A DNA stretch of 64,000 bases from Kitasatospora azatica KCTC 9699 (GCF_000744785.1 NZ_JQMO01000003.1:4712001-4776000), one strand, 5' to 3'; positions 1 through 8,232 are shown, numbered from the stretch's first letter. Numbers and translations: made by a program. Notes: generated by a model from the sequence alone, not told the origin.

Positions 1-294
1 GGCGACGAGGTCCGGGTCACCGTGATCGCCGCCGGCTTCGACGGCGGTCAGCCGCCGGCCATCGTGCGCGACCCGGTGGTGAAGTCGACCCCGGCCGCCG
101 CACCGGAGCGCCCCACCACTCGTCCCTACGGCGGGATGGGTTCGGTGACGGGCCGTTCGGAGGAGAGCGCCGCGGCCGCGCCGAAGATCGAGACCGTGGT
201 GGCCCCGCCGGTGCCGCCGCAGGTCCAGCCGGCCCGACTGCCCTACGTGGAGAGCCCGGCCGAGGAGCTCGACGTGCCGGACTTCCTGAAGTGA
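1..294 (+). CDS. ftsZ: Cell division protein FtsZ, C-terminal end (partial)
   Basis: The reading frame is open from base 1 and ends at TGA 292-294, so only the last 97 residues are present. It begins in the end of the C-terminal globular domain (GDEVRVTVIAAGFDGG), continues through a proline/alanine-rich linker, and ends with the acidic tail peptide ELDVPDFLK. That tail is the conserved FtsZ C-terminal motif that binds membrane tethers such as SepF. FtsZ is the tubulin-like GTPase forming the Z ring. yggS and sepF follow on the same strand, the usual actinobacterial order. The GTPase domain lies upstream of the window. Confidence 0.95.
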   Translation, partial: GDEVRVTVIAAGFDGGQPPAIVRDPVVKSTPAAAPERPTTRPYGGMGSVTGRSEESAAAAPKIETVVAPPVPPQVQPARLPYVESPAEELDVPDFLK

Positions 295-387
295 TTTTGT
301 AAGATTTCCGCAGGGTTCGATGCCCACTCCGCCATCGGCTGGGGTGGGCATCGTCGTGTGCGAGACATCTCGCCGTGGGCATGAAAT

Positions 388-1134
388 ATGACGAACCAGC
401 AGGAGGCTGAGTTCCCGGTGGCCGACCGTCTTGAGCAGTTGAGAGCGGGCCTCGACGCCGTCGAGCGGCGGATCGACGCCGCCTGCGCGGCGGTCGGCCG
501 GCCGCGCTCGGAGGTGACCCTGGTCGTGGTCACCAAGACCTACCCCGCCTCCGACACCCGGCTGCTGTCCTCCCTCGGCGTGCGCGAGGTGGCCGAGAAC
601 CGCGACCAGGACGCCGCGCCGAAGGCCGCCGACTGTGCGGATCTTCCGCTGATCTGGCACTTCGTCGGGCAGTTGCAGACGAACAAGGTGCGCTCGGTGG
701 TGCGCTACGCACACCACATTCACTCCGTCGACCGACCGCGCCTGGTCACGGCGCTGTCCGAGGCGGTGCTCAAGGCCGAGCGGCCGGAGCTGGGTTGCCT
801 GGTGCAGGTGGCCTTCGACCTCGGCGGGGGGCAGGGGCGGGCCGGGGTGGCGCCCGAGGACGTGCCGGTGCTCGCCGATCTGATCGCCGACACGCCCGGG
901 CTGCGGCTGGACGGTGTGATGACGGTCGCTCCGTTGACCGGTCCACTGGCCGGCGACCCGGCGGCGGCGTTTACGCGCCTGGCGGAAATCTCAACCGGCG
1001 TACGCGCGGCGCATCCTGCTGCCACGATGGTCTCGGCGGGCATGAGCGGCGACCTGGAGCAGGCGATCGCCGCCGGAGCGACACATGTACGCGTCGGTAC
1101 GGCGGTGCTCGGTGCGCGGTCACCCCTCGGGTAA
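388..1134 (+). CDS. YggS/PROSC family PLP homeostasis protein
   Basis: A 248-residue protein of the YggS (COG0325) family, which binds pyridoxal phosphate on an alanine-racemase-like barrel and helps PLP and amino acid homeostasis without a known catalytic activity. The PLP lysine is in VVVTKTYPAS (about K50). The C-terminal phosphate-binding region reads GMSGDLEQAI followed by THVRVGTAVLGAR. Length is slightly above the usual 230 because of a short N-terminal extension. It lies between ftsZ and sepF, the conserved position in Gram-positive division clusters. The ATG at 388 is 93 bases after the ftsZ stop; GTG 418 is an alternative start. Confidence 0.93.
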   Translation: MTNQQEAEFPVADRLEQLRAGLDAVERRIDAACAAVGRPRSEVTLVVVTKTYPASDTRLLSSLGVREVAENRDQDAAPKAADCADLPLIWHFVGQLQTNKVRSVVRYAHHIHSVDRPRLVTALSEAVLKAERPELGCLVQVAFDLGGGQGRAGVAPEDVPVLADLIADTPGLRLDGVMTVAPLTGPLAGDPAAAFTRLAEISTGVRAAHPAATMVSAGMSGDLEQAIAAGATHVRVGTAVLGARSPLG

Positions 1135-1324
1135 CGTCACCGGGTAGTAGATCAGACTGCAGGACAAATCAGGACAAAGCACCGATTGGTCCTGATGAAG
1201 CCAGACTGAAGCTGACAACAAATCGTGGATCGTATGTCCGCGGCCACGCTAACGGACTGACGGACCATCGGCTTACCGTAGCCGATATCTGACGGAATGT
1301 GAGCGGACCGCACGTCCCAAGCCC

Positions 1325-1361
1325 CACGCTTCGACTGCGGGTCAACCGTACTCGAAGCGTG
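1325..1361. promoter_or_regulatory. Inverted repeat upstream of sepF
   Basis: CACGCTTCGA (1325-1334) and TCGAAGCGTG (1352-1361) are perfect 10-base inverted arms separated by 17 bases, ending 60 bases before the sepF start. It could be a transcription-factor site or a weak hairpin in the sepF leader. There is no poly-T tail. The rest of the 287-base yggS-sepF gap holds another 7-base inverted repeat, TCAGGAC/GTCCTGA at 1169-1195. Confidence 0.4.
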
Positions 1362-1421
1362 CGGGTCTCGCGGGACTGGCCGGTGACGAAGCCGATCCAC
1401 CACAGAGCGGAGGACAGGAGC

Positions 1422-2027
1422 ATGGCCGGCGCAATGCGCAAGATGGCGGTCTACCTCGGCCTCGTGGAGGACGAGACGTACGACGGCCAGGGTTACGACC
1501 CGGACGACGACTACGACACGGACCCCGAGCCGATCCGGACCGGGCGGACCGAGGACATTCCACGGCCCGCAGCCCCCACGCCCCCGGCGCAGGTCGCCTC
1601 GATCGCGCCCCAGCCGGTGCCGGCCGCCGTGCCGATCCGGCAGGAGCCGCCGCGGATGGCCCCCGTGTCGTCCATCACACCCGAACGCCGTCAGAACCTG
1701 GAGAAGAGTGCCCCGGTGATCATGCCCAAGGTCGTGAACGAGCGGGAGCCCTACCGCATCACCACGCTGCACCCGCGGACCTACAACGAGGCCCGTACCA
1801 TCGGGGAACAGTTCCGCGGCGGGACCCCGGTGATCATGAATTTGACCGAGATGGACGACACCGACGCGAAGCGCCTCGTAGACTTCGCCGCTGGACTCGT
1901 CTTCGGTCTGCACGGCAGCATTGAGCGGGTGACGCAGAAGGTGTTCCTGCTGTCTCCTGCTAACGTCGATGTCACGGCGGAGGACAAGGCTCGGATCGCC
2001 GAGGGTGGGTTCTTCAACCAGAGCTGA
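1422..2027 (+). CDS. sepF: Cell division protein SepF
   Basis: A 201-residue SepF, the membrane anchor that binds the FtsZ tail and bundles FtsZ filaments at the septum. The N terminus (MAGAMRKMAVYLGLVEDE) is the expected amphipathic targeting helix, followed by a disordered acidic/proline linker. The conserved SepF fold spans about residues 100-190, with PVIMNLTEMDDTDAKRLVDF and VFLLSPANVDV. The frame is open further upstream, but ATG 1422 is preferred because GGAGGACAGGAG lies directly upstream and the protein then starts at the family N terminus. It sits between yggS and ylmG. Confidence 0.95.
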   Translation: MAGAMRKMAVYLGLVEDETYDGQGYDPDDDYDTDPEPIRTGRTEDIPRPAAPTPPAQVASIAPQPVPAAVPIRQEPPRMAPVSSITPERRQNLEKSAPVIMPKVVNEREPYRITTLHPRTYNEARTIGEQFRGGTPVIMNLTEMDDTDAKRLVDFAAGLVFGLHGSIERVTQKVFLLSPANVDVTAEDKARIAEGGFFNQS

Positions 2028-2124
2028 CCCGGCCACGACGCCATGTGTGGACCTGATGGACAGTGAGTGACCAAGCAGTCTTCAGATCAAGCAGGGCCGG
2101 AAGAAACTGGGAGAGGGATACCCG

Positions 2125-2415
2125 ATGGGGATCGTGGGGGCAGTGCTCTATTACGCACTGACCGTCTTCCTGGTGATTCTGCTGTTCCGCCTGGTCATGG
2201 ACTGGGTCTTCCAGTTCGCCCGCTCGTGGCGTCCCGGCAAGCCCATGGTGGTGGTCCTGGAGGCCACGTACACTGTCACGGATCCGCCACTCAAGCTTCT
2301 TCGGCGGTTCATCCCGCCGTTGCGTCTCGGGGGCGTGGCGCTCGACCTGTCCTTCTTCGTACTGATGATCATTGTGTATGTCCTGATCTCGCTCGTGCAG
2401 CGTCTGCCGTGGTGA
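2125..2415 (+). CDS. YggT family membrane protein (YlmG)
   Basis: A 96-residue integral membrane protein of the YggT/YlmG family. Two hydrophobic segments are visible: residues about 4-28 (VGAVLYYALTVFLVILLFRL) and about 72-92 (LDLSFFVLMIIVYVLISLV). They flank a conserved loop with WRPGKPMVVVLEATYTVTDPPLK. The family lies next to sepF and divIVA in Gram-positive bacteria and is implicated in division or envelope homeostasis; its biochemical role is unknown. GGGAGAGGGA about five bases upstream of ATG 2125 supports the start. Confidence 0.93.
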   Translation: MGIVGAVLYYALTVFLVILLFRLVMDWVFQFARSWRPGKPMVVVLEATYTVTDPPLKLLRRFIPPLRLGGVALDLSFFVLMIIVYVLISLVQRLPW

Positions 2416-2464
2416 GCGATGCGGCAGGATGCCAGTGTGCCGACGATCACGTTGAGGTGAAGAG

Positions 2465-3784
2465 ATGCCGTTGACCCCCGAGGACGTTCGGAACAAGCAG
2501 TTCACGACCGTCCGGCTGCGCGAAGGCTATGACGAGGACGAGGTCGATGCCTTCCTCGACGAGGTCGAAGCCGAGCTGACCCGCCTGCTGCGCGAGAACG
2601 AGGACCTGCGGGCCAAGCTCGCCGCCGCGACCCGGGCCGCCGCGCAGAACCAGGCGAACATGCGCAAGGAGCAGCCGCAGGACGGCCAGCGCCCCGGCGC
2701 TCCCGTGCCCGCCGCCATATCCGGCCCGCCGGTTCCCGGCCAGCAGCAGGGCCCGGGACAGCAGCAGCCGCAGCAGGGCCAGGGCGGTCAGCTCCAGCTC
2801 CCGCCCGGTCAGGGCATGCCGCAGCAGCAGGGCCAGATGCCCGGCCAGGGCGGCCAGCTCCAGCCGATGCAGCAGGGCATGCCGCAGCAGCAGGGCGCTC
2901 CCATGGGCCAGATGCAGCCGCAGATGGGCACCATGGGCGGCCAGCAGCAGCTGGTGCAGCCGATGGGCGGCCAGATGCTGCAGCCGATGGGCAACCCCAT
3001 GCAGCAGCAGATGCAGCAGCAGATGGGCACCATGGGCGGCCAGCAGCAGCTGGCTCCGATGGGCGGCCCGATGCAGCAGCAGCTCGGCGGCCCGCTCGGC
3101 GCCCCGATGCAGCAGCAGCAGGGTCCCGGTGGCGACAGCGCCGCCCGGGTGCTCGCCCTCGCCCAGCAGACCGCCGACCAGGCGATCTCCGAGGCGCGGT
3201 CCGAGGCCAATAAGATCGTCGGCGAGGCCCGCAGCCGCGCCGAGGGCCTGGAGCGCGACGCCCGCGCCAAGGCCGACGCGCTGGAGCGGGACGCGCAGGA
3301 GAAGCACCGTGTCGCGATGGGCTCGCTGGAGTCCGCCCGCGCCACGCTGGAGCGCAAGGTCGAGGACCTGCGTGCCTTCGAGCGCGAGTACCGCACCCGC
3401 CTGAAGTCCTACCTGGAGACCCAGCTGCGCCAGCTGGAGTCGCAGGCGGACGACTCGCTGGCCCCGCCGCGGATCCCGGCCACCGCCTCGCTGCCGCCGG
3501 CCGCGTCCTCGATGGCCTCCACCGGTGCCCCGTCCTTCGGGGGCCAGTCCTCCTTCGGCGGCGGCAACCCGTCCTTCGGTGGCAACCAGTCCTTCGGCAA
3601 CGGCAACGGCCAGCCCTCCTTCGGTGGCCAGCCCTCGGGCAACGGCGCGCCGCAGATGGCCCCCGCCGGCATGACCCAGCCGATGGCCGCGGTCCGCCCG
3701 CAGCCGCCGCAGCCCATGCAGCCGATGCAGCAGGCTCCGGCCCCGATGCGCGGCTTCCTGATCGACGAGGACGGGGACAACTAA
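2465..3784 (+). CDS. divIVA: Polar growth protein DivIVA
   Basis: A 439-residue DivIVA (Wag31 type). It marks hyphal tips and directs apical wall growth in streptomycetes. The N-terminal membrane-binding coiled coil is LTPEDVRNKQFTTVRLREGY followed by DEDEVDAFLDEVEAELTRLL. Residues about 75-220 are a glutamine/methionine/glycine/proline-rich low-complexity linker, including a duplicated MGTMGGQQQL. A long second coiled coil (about 225-325) follows. The C terminus is rich in SFGG repeats and ends in MRGFLIDEDGDN. It is larger than Bacillus DivIVA, as usual for Streptomyces. A GAGGTGAAG ribosome site precedes ATG 2465, and a strong hairpin terminator follows the stop. Confidence 0.95.
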   Translation: MPLTPEDVRNKQFTTVRLREGYDEDEVDAFLDEVEAELTRLLRENEDLRAKLAAATRAAAQNQANMRKEQPQDGQRPGAPVPAAISGPPVPGQQQGPGQQQPQQGQGGQLQLPPGQGMPQQQGQMPGQGGQLQPMQQGMPQQQGAPMGQMQPQMGTMGGQQQLVQPMGGQMLQPMGNPMQQQMQQQMGTMGGQQQLAPMGGPMQQQLGGPLGAPMQQQQGPGGDSAARVLALAQQTADQAISEARSEANKIVGEARSRAEGLERDARAKADALERDAQEKHRVAMGSLESARATLERKVEDLRAFEREYRTRLKSYLETQLRQLESQADDSLAPPRIPATASLPPAASSMASTGAPSFGGQSSFGGGNPSFGGNQSFGNGNGQPSFGGQPSGNGAPQMAPAGMTQPMAAVRPQPPQPMQPMQQAPAPMRGFLIDEDGDN

Positions 3785-3798
3785 GTCCTCGATCCCGA

Positions 3799-3831
3799 AA
3801 GGCCCCCGACCGCTCCGCGGTCGGGGGCCTT
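3799..3831 (+). terminator. divIVA terminator hairpin
   Basis: AAGGCCCCCGACCG (3799-3812) and CGGTCGGGGGCCTT (3818-3831) form a perfect 14-base stem with a five-base loop, beginning 15 bases after the divIVA stop. No long U tract follows, as is common for actinobacterial terminators. Confidence 0.9.
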
Positions 3832-3843
3832 CGCACGTGCCGA

Positions 3844-3892
3844 GCCATCGCGCGTTTCCAGCCATCGCGCTTCCGGGCCTGCGCGCTTCCCG
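3844..3892. repeat. Degenerate 16-17 bp tandem repeat, three units
   Basis: Units GCCATCGCGCGTTTCCA (3844-3860), GCCATCGCGCTTCCGG (3861-3876) and GCCTGCGCGCTTCCCG (3877-3892) lie head to tail between the two terminators separating divIVA and ileS. There is no coding evidence. Confidence 0.7.
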
Positions 3893-3909
3893 TGGTGGAG
3901 CGCGCACGA

Positions 3910-3966
3910 AACGGTGGTGGGGTGCCCGCCACGCGCTCAGCGCGCGGCGGACACCCCACCACCGTT
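3910..3966 (-). terminator. ileS terminator, long hairpin usable from both sides
   Basis: AACGGTGGTGGGGTG (3910-3924) pairs perfectly with CACCCCACCACCGTT (3952-3966). After one mismatch the stem continues with CCGCC/GGCGG, and after another with CGCGC/GCGCG closing a TCA loop. It lies just beyond the ileS stop on the minus strand and also downstream of divIVA, so it probably stops transcription from both directions. Confidence 0.88.
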
Positions 3967-3973
3967 CAGGCCG

Positions 3974-6900
3974 CTACGCCTTGCGCAGCTGGAAGGTCAG
4001 GCCCAGGCCCTCGTCCGTGAAGCTCTCCGACTCCCAGTCGGCCGCGCCCTGGGCGAAGTCGGTGGCCAGCACCTCTTCCGCGACCAGCGGGCCGTGCTCC
4101 GTGACGGATGTCACAGTCTCCGGCTCGGCCGACTGCCAGCGCAGCACGATCCGGTCCGAGACGTCCAGGCCGGAGTTCTTCCGGGCCTCCTGGATCTGGC
4201 GGATCGCGTCACGCGCGATGCCGAGCAGCTTGAGCTCGGGGGTGATCGCCAGGTCGAGGGCGACGGTGGCGCCGGACTCGTTGGCGACGGCCCACCCCTC
4301 GCGCGGGGTCTCGGTGATGATCACCTCGTCCGGGGAGAGCGCGATCGTCTCGCCGTCCAGCAGCACCGAGGTCTCACCCGAGGCCCGCAGCTCGGCGGCC
4401 AGCACGGCGGCGTCGGCGGCCGCGACCGCCTTCGCCACCTCCTGCACGCCCTTGCCGAAGCGCTTGCCCAGCGCGCGGAAGTTGGCCTTGGCGGTGGTGT
4501 CGACCAGCGAGCCACCCACCTGCGCGAGCGACTCCAGCACTGAGACGTTGAGCTCCTCGGCGATCTGCGCCCGCAGGTCGGCCGGCAGCTCCTCCCAACC
4601 CTGAGCCGCGATCAGCGCGCGGGACAGCGGCTGACGGGTCTTCACCCCGGACTCGGCGCGGGTCGCCCGGCCGAGCTCGACCAGTCGGCGGACCAGCGCC
4701 ATGTGCCGGGACAGGTCCGCGTCGATCAGCGCCTCGTCCGCCACCGGCCAGGAGGCCAGGTGCACCGAGGCCGGGGCCTCCGGGGTGACCGGGACCACCA
4801 GGTCCTGCCAGACCCGTTCGGTGATGAACGGGGTGAGCGGGGCCATCAGCCGGGTGACCGTCTCCAGCGCCTCGTGCAGGGTGGCGAGCGCGGCGGCGTC
4901 GCCCTGCCAGAAGCGGCGGCGGCCGCGCCGGACGTACCAGTTGGACAGGTCGTCCACGAAACCGGAGAGCAGCTTGCCGGCCCGCTGGGTGTCGTAGGCC
5001 TCCAGCGCGGCGTCGGTCTCCCGCACCAGGGTGTTCAGTTCGGAGAGCACCCAGCGGTCGAGCTGCGGCCGCTCGGCCGGGGCGGGGTCGGTCGCGGACG
5101 GCGCCCAACCGGCCGTGCGCGCGTACAGCGCCTGGAAGGCGACGGTGTTCCAGTAGGTGAGCAGTGTCTTGCGCACCACCTCCTGGATCGTCCCGTGCCC
5201 GACCCGGCGGGCCGACCAGGGCGAGCCGCCGGCCGCCATGAACCAGCGCACCGCATCGGCGCCGTGCTGGTCCATCAGCGGGATCGGCTGCAGGATGTTG
5301 CCCAGGTGCTTGGACATCTTCCGGCCGTCCTCGGCGAGGATGTGGCCCAGGCAGACCACGTTCTCGTAGGAGGACTTGTCGAAGACCAGGGTGCCGACCG
5401 CCATCAGCGTGTAGAACCAGCCGCGGGTCTGGTCGATCGCCTCGGAGATGAACTGCGCCGGGTAGCGGCTCTCGAACAACTCCTTGTTCTGGTACGGGTA
5501 GCCGTACTGCGCGAACGGCATGGAGCCCGAGTCGTACCAGGCGTCGATCACCTCGGGCACCCGCACGGCGGTGCCGGAGCACTCGCGGCAGGCGAAGGTG
5601 ACCTCGTCGATGAACGGGCGGTGCGGGTCCAGCCCGCTCTGGTCGGTGCCGGTCAGCTCGCTGAGCTCGGCCAGCGAGCCGACGCAGGTGAGGTGGTTCT
5701 CCTCGCAGCGCCAGATCGGCAGCGGGGTGCCCCAGTAGCGGTTGCGGGAGAGCGCCCAGTCGATGTTGTTGTTCAGCCAGTCGCCGAACCGGCCGTGCTT
5801 GACCGTCTCCGGGTACCAGTTGGTCGCCTCGTTCTCGCGGATCATCGCGTCCTTGACGGCGGTGGTCCGGATGTACCAGGACGGCTGCGCGTAGTAGAGC
5901 AGCGCGGTGTGGCAGCGCCAGCAGTGCGGGTAGCTGTGCTCGTACGGGAGGTGACGGAACAGCAGGTCGCGGGCCTTGAGGTCGGCGACCAGCGCCTCGT
6001 CGGCCTTCTTGAAGAAGACCCCGCCGACCAGCGGGACATCCGCGGCGAAGGTGCCGTCCGCCTCGACCGGGTTGACCACCGGCAGGCCGTACTTGCGGCA
6101 GGTCGCGAGGTCGTCGGCGCCGAAGGCGGGCGCCTGGTGGACGATGCCGGTGCCGTCCTCGGTGGTCACGTAGTCGGCGTTGAGGACGTAGTGCGCGTCC
6201 TCGATCTCCACCAGGTCGAACGGGCGGCGGTAGGCCCAGCGCTCCATCTCGGCGCCGGTGAAGGACTGCCCGGTGGGCTCCCAGCCCTCGCCGAGCGCCT
6301 TGCCGACCAGCGCCTCGGCGACCACCAACTGCTCGGTGCCGTCGGTGGCGACCACGTAGGTCACCTCCGGGTGCACGGCCGCGGCGGTGTTGGAGACCAG
6401 GGTCCAGGGGGTGGTCGTCCAGACCAGCAGCGCGGCCTGGCCGGCCAGCGGGCCGCTGGTCAGGGGGAAGCGGACGAAGACCGAGGGGTCGACCACGGTC
6501 TCGTAGCCCTGGGCCAGCTCGTGGTCGGACAGGCCGGTGCCGCAGCGCGGGCACCAGGGGGCCACCCGGTGGTCCTGGACCAGCAGGCCCTTGTCGAAGA
6601 TCTGCTTGAGCGACCACCAGACCGACTGGATGTACGACGGGTCCATGGTCCGGTACGCCTGGTCGAGGTCGACCCAGTAGCCCATCCGCTCGGTGAGCTT
6701 GACGAACTCGTCGGTGTGCCGGGTGACCGACTCGCGGCACCTGGCGTTGAACTCGGCGATCCCGTACTTCTCGATCTCCGGCTTGCCGGAGAAGCCCAGC
6801 TCCTTCTCGACGGCCAGCTCCACCGGCAGGCCGTGGCAGTCCCAGCCGGCCTTGCGGGCCACGTGGTAGCCCTTCATGGTCCGGTAGCGCGGGAAGACGT

Positions 6901-7102
6901 CCTTGAAGACGCGGGCCTCGATGTGGTGCGCGCCGGGCATGCCGTTGGCGGTCGGCGGACCCTCGTAGAAGACCCACTCGGGCCGGCCCTCGGACTGCTC
7001 CAGGCTGCGCTGGAAGACCTTCTGGTCCCGCCAGAAGCTGAGGATGCCATGCTCGAGGACGGGGAGGTCGACCTGGGCGGGGACGGGGTTGTACGTGGTC
7101 AC
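3974..7102 (-). CDS. ileS: Isoleucyl-tRNA synthetase
   Basis: A 1042-residue class I synthetase that charges tRNA-Ile with isoleucine. The N-terminal catalytic region has YEGPPTANGMPGAHHIEARV, where the usual HXGH signature reads GAHH (residues 57-60). The CP1 editing domain contains LLVWTTTPWTLVSNTA (about 226-241). The second signature is KMSKH (about 595-599), followed by WYDSGS-containing and anticodon-binding regions. Zinc-type cysteine pairs occur (CPRC, CWRC, CREC). The start is GTG 7102, with GGAGG six bases upstream sequestered in a T-box leader. Length fits the long IleRS2-like type of actinobacteria. The gene is monocistronic between the T-box and a hairpin terminator. Confidence 0.97.
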   Translation of the reverse strand: MTTYNPVPAQVDLPVLEHGILSFWRDQKVFQRSLEQSEGRPEWVFYEGPPTANGMPGAHHIEARVFKDVFPRYRTMKGYHVARKAGWDCHGLPVELAVEKELGFSGKPEIEKYGIAEFNARCRESVTRHTDEFVKLTERMGYWVDLDQAYRTMDPSYIQSVWWSLKQIFDKGLLVQDHRVAPWCPRCGTGLSDHELAQGYETVVDPSVFVRFPLTSGPLAGQAALLVWTTTPWTLVSNTAAAVHPEVTYVVATDGTEQLVVAEALVGKALGEGWEPTGQSFTGAEMERWAYRRPFDLVEIEDAHYVLNADYVTTEDGTGIVHQAPAFGADDLATCRKYGLPVVNPVEADGTFAADVPLVGGVFFKKADEALVADLKARDLLFRHLPYEHSYPHCWRCHTALLYYAQPSWYIRTTAVKDAMIRENEATNWYPETVKHGRFGDWLNNNIDWALSRNRYWGTPLPIWRCEENHLTCVGSLAELSELTGTDQSGLDPHRPFIDEVTFACRECSGTAVRVPEVIDAWYDSGSMPFAQYGYPYQNKELFESRYPAQFISEAIDQTRGWFYTLMAVGTLVFDKSSYENVVCLGHILAEDGRKMSKHLGNILQPIPLMDQHGADAVRWFMAAGGSPWSARRVGHGTIQEVVRKTLLTYWNTVAFQALYARTAGWAPSATDPAPAERPQLDRWVLSELNTLVRETDAALEAYDTQRAGKLLSGFVDDLSNWYVRRGRRRFWQGDAAALATLHEALETVTRLMAPLTPFITERVWQDLVVPVTPEAPASVHLASWPVADEALIDADLSRHMALVRRLVELGRATRAESGVKTRQPLSRALIAAQGWEELPADLRAQIAEELNVSVLESLAQVGGSLVDTTAKANFRALGKRFGKGVQEVAKAVAAADAAVLAAELRASGETSVLLDGETIALSPDEVIITETPREGWAVANESGATVALDLAITPELKLLGIARDAIRQIQEARKNSGLDVSDRIVLRWQSAEPETVTSVTEHGPLVAEEVLATDFAQGAADWESESFTDEGLGLTFQLRKA

Positions 7103-7106
7103 TGTG

Positions 7107-7373
7107 CCTCCGGCGGATGCGTGGACTGGCTTCCGACGGAGGGACGAGACGCGACCAGCCGTCCCGCGGTACCACCCTCCTTGACCGCCGCGAACTGCCG
7201 ACGGCCCACTCCTTGGGCTTTGCGACCGGTTCTACTGGGCCCCTCGAAAGGGGCCGTTCTTCCGGCGGCTCCGGGGTGATCTTCCCGCCGCGCACACCCC
7301 CGGGCTCACACCGTCCCCGGGTCGCTCAAGGCTGCGTGCGTCGGTACTCGTCCCATCTGCGCCTTGCCGGCCC
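7107..7373 (-). promoter_or_regulatory. T-box riboswitch controlling ileS translation
   Basis: Read on the minus strand, the T-box sequence AGGGTGGTACCGCGG is at 7178-7164, with UGGU (7174-7171) free to pair with the tRNA acceptor end. A short stem I, GCGGCGG/CCGCCGG (about 7291-7262), carries an ATC isoleucine specifier at 7280-7278 followed by A. A hairpin GGCCCC/GGGGCC (about 7256-7239) precedes the conserved AGTAGAACC linker. CCCTCC (7143-7138) can pair either with GGAGGG of the T-box (7180-7175, ON state) or with the ileS ribosome site GGAGG (7112-7107, OFF state). This is the translational, short stem I class known from actinobacterial ileS genes. Confidence 0.93.
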
Positions 7374-7381
7374 AGTCTATA
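7374..7381 (-). promoter_or_regulatory. Putative -10 element for ileS leader
   Basis: TATAGACT on the minus strand (7381-7374) resembles a -10 hexamer (TATAGA or TAGACT) and would start the leader just upstream of the T-box fold. No convincing -35 is seen at normal spacing. Confidence 0.5.
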
Positions 7382-7545
7382 GGGATCGCGCAACCGGATT
7401 GGGCCACCGCGCGCATCCGCGCTGAGCTGGGCGGCTGCCATGCGGTTAGCCGCTGGTGATCTGGGCACAACCTTGGCAATGCCCAGGCACGGGATGTATT
7501 GGCGGCTGCCCGAGTGGGATCGGCGAGTGGCATCGGTATGTCCCG

Positions 7546-7574
7546 TTGTGACCGGATTCGATCAGGATTATCGT
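7546..7574 (+). promoter_or_regulatory. Putative promoter for the DksA-like gene
   Basis: TTGTGA (7546-7551) and TATCGT (7569-7574) are separated by 17 bases, a good match to a primary-sigma promoter, about 60 bases before ATG 7636. The remainder of the gap from the T-box (about 7382-7545) shows nothing I can name. Confidence 0.5.
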
Positions 7575-7635
7575 TCCGGCACCAGAGGCCGACGGGAACC
7601 GTCGGCCGGAGTCATTCGTAGATGGGGTCGAAGCC

Positions 7636-8232
7636 ATGGCTGAGAAGGCAACGGGCGCGGGTACCGTCACCAGGCGGATCCGGAAGGCCGTGGCAGGCGA
7701 CCAAGGGGAGGGTTCCGTGACCACGACACGGCGGAAGACCAGCACCACCACCGGACGCGGCGCGGCCACCAGCCGTAACCACACTCCCGCCGGGACGGGC
7801 GCCCGCGCGGCGGCCGCCGGCGCCGAGTCGGTGGACCCGGCCGAGCTGCCGGTCCGCCCGGGGGAGGACCCGTGGACGGCGGCCGAGGTCGCCGAGGTGC
7901 ACGCCGAACTGAACAGCGAGCTGGTCCGGCTGCGCGAGGAGATCGAGGCCGCCGAGGCCGCGCTCACCGGCCTGATGCGCGACTCCAACGACGGCGCCGG
8001 CGACGACCAGGTGGACGCCGGGACCAAGAACATCAACCGGGAGAGCGAGCTCTCGCTGGCCAACAACGCCCGCGACATGCTCGACCAGACCGAGCGCGCG
8101 CTGGCCCGGCTGGAGGGCGTCGGCTTCGGCGTCTGCGAGTCCTGCGGCCAGGCGGTCGGCAAGGCCCGGCTGCAGGCCTTCCCGCGGGCCACCCTCTGCG
8201 TCGCCTGCAAGTCCAAGCAGGAACGCCGCTGA
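7636..8232 (+). CDS. TraR/DksA family zinc-finger protein
   Basis: A 198-residue DksA/TraR-type protein. The C terminus has the C4 zinc finger CESCG (C167, C170) and CVACK (C188, C191), with GKARLQAFPRATLC between. A coiled-coil region (about 85-160) precedes it and includes GAGDDQVDAGTKNINRE. The family binds the RNA polymerase secondary channel; target genes here are unknown. The N terminus is basic and Ser/Thr/Ala-rich and probably disordered. The start is uncertain: GTG 7717 is in frame and has a much better ribosome site (GGGGAGGG, 5-6 bases upstream) than ATG 7636. Confidence 0.9.
   Translation: MAEKATGAGTVTRRIRKAVAGDQGEGSVTTTRRKTSTTTGRGAATSRNHTPAGTGARAAAAGAESVDPAELPVRPGEDPWTAAEVAEVHAELNSELVRLREEIEAAEAALTGLMRDSNDGAGDDQVDAGTKNINRESELSLANNARDMLDQTERALARLEGVGFGVCESCGQAVGKARLQAFPRATLCVACKSKQERR

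Noticed and set aside
1299..1421. N-terminal extension of SepF from the upstream in-frame start
   Set aside because: ATG 1422 has an adjacent strong ribosome site and begins at the conserved SepF N terminus.
4703..7279. 858-residue open frame opposite ileS
   Set aside because: It is fully antisense to a clear IleRS. Its composition (Gly/Val/Leu/Arg/Asp-rich, no motifs) is the usual artefact of high-GC antisense frames.
7440..7643. 67-residue ORF in the ileS-dksA gap
   Set aside because: It overlaps the predicted promoter and the start of the DksA-like gene, and lacks a ribosome site and third-position GC bias.
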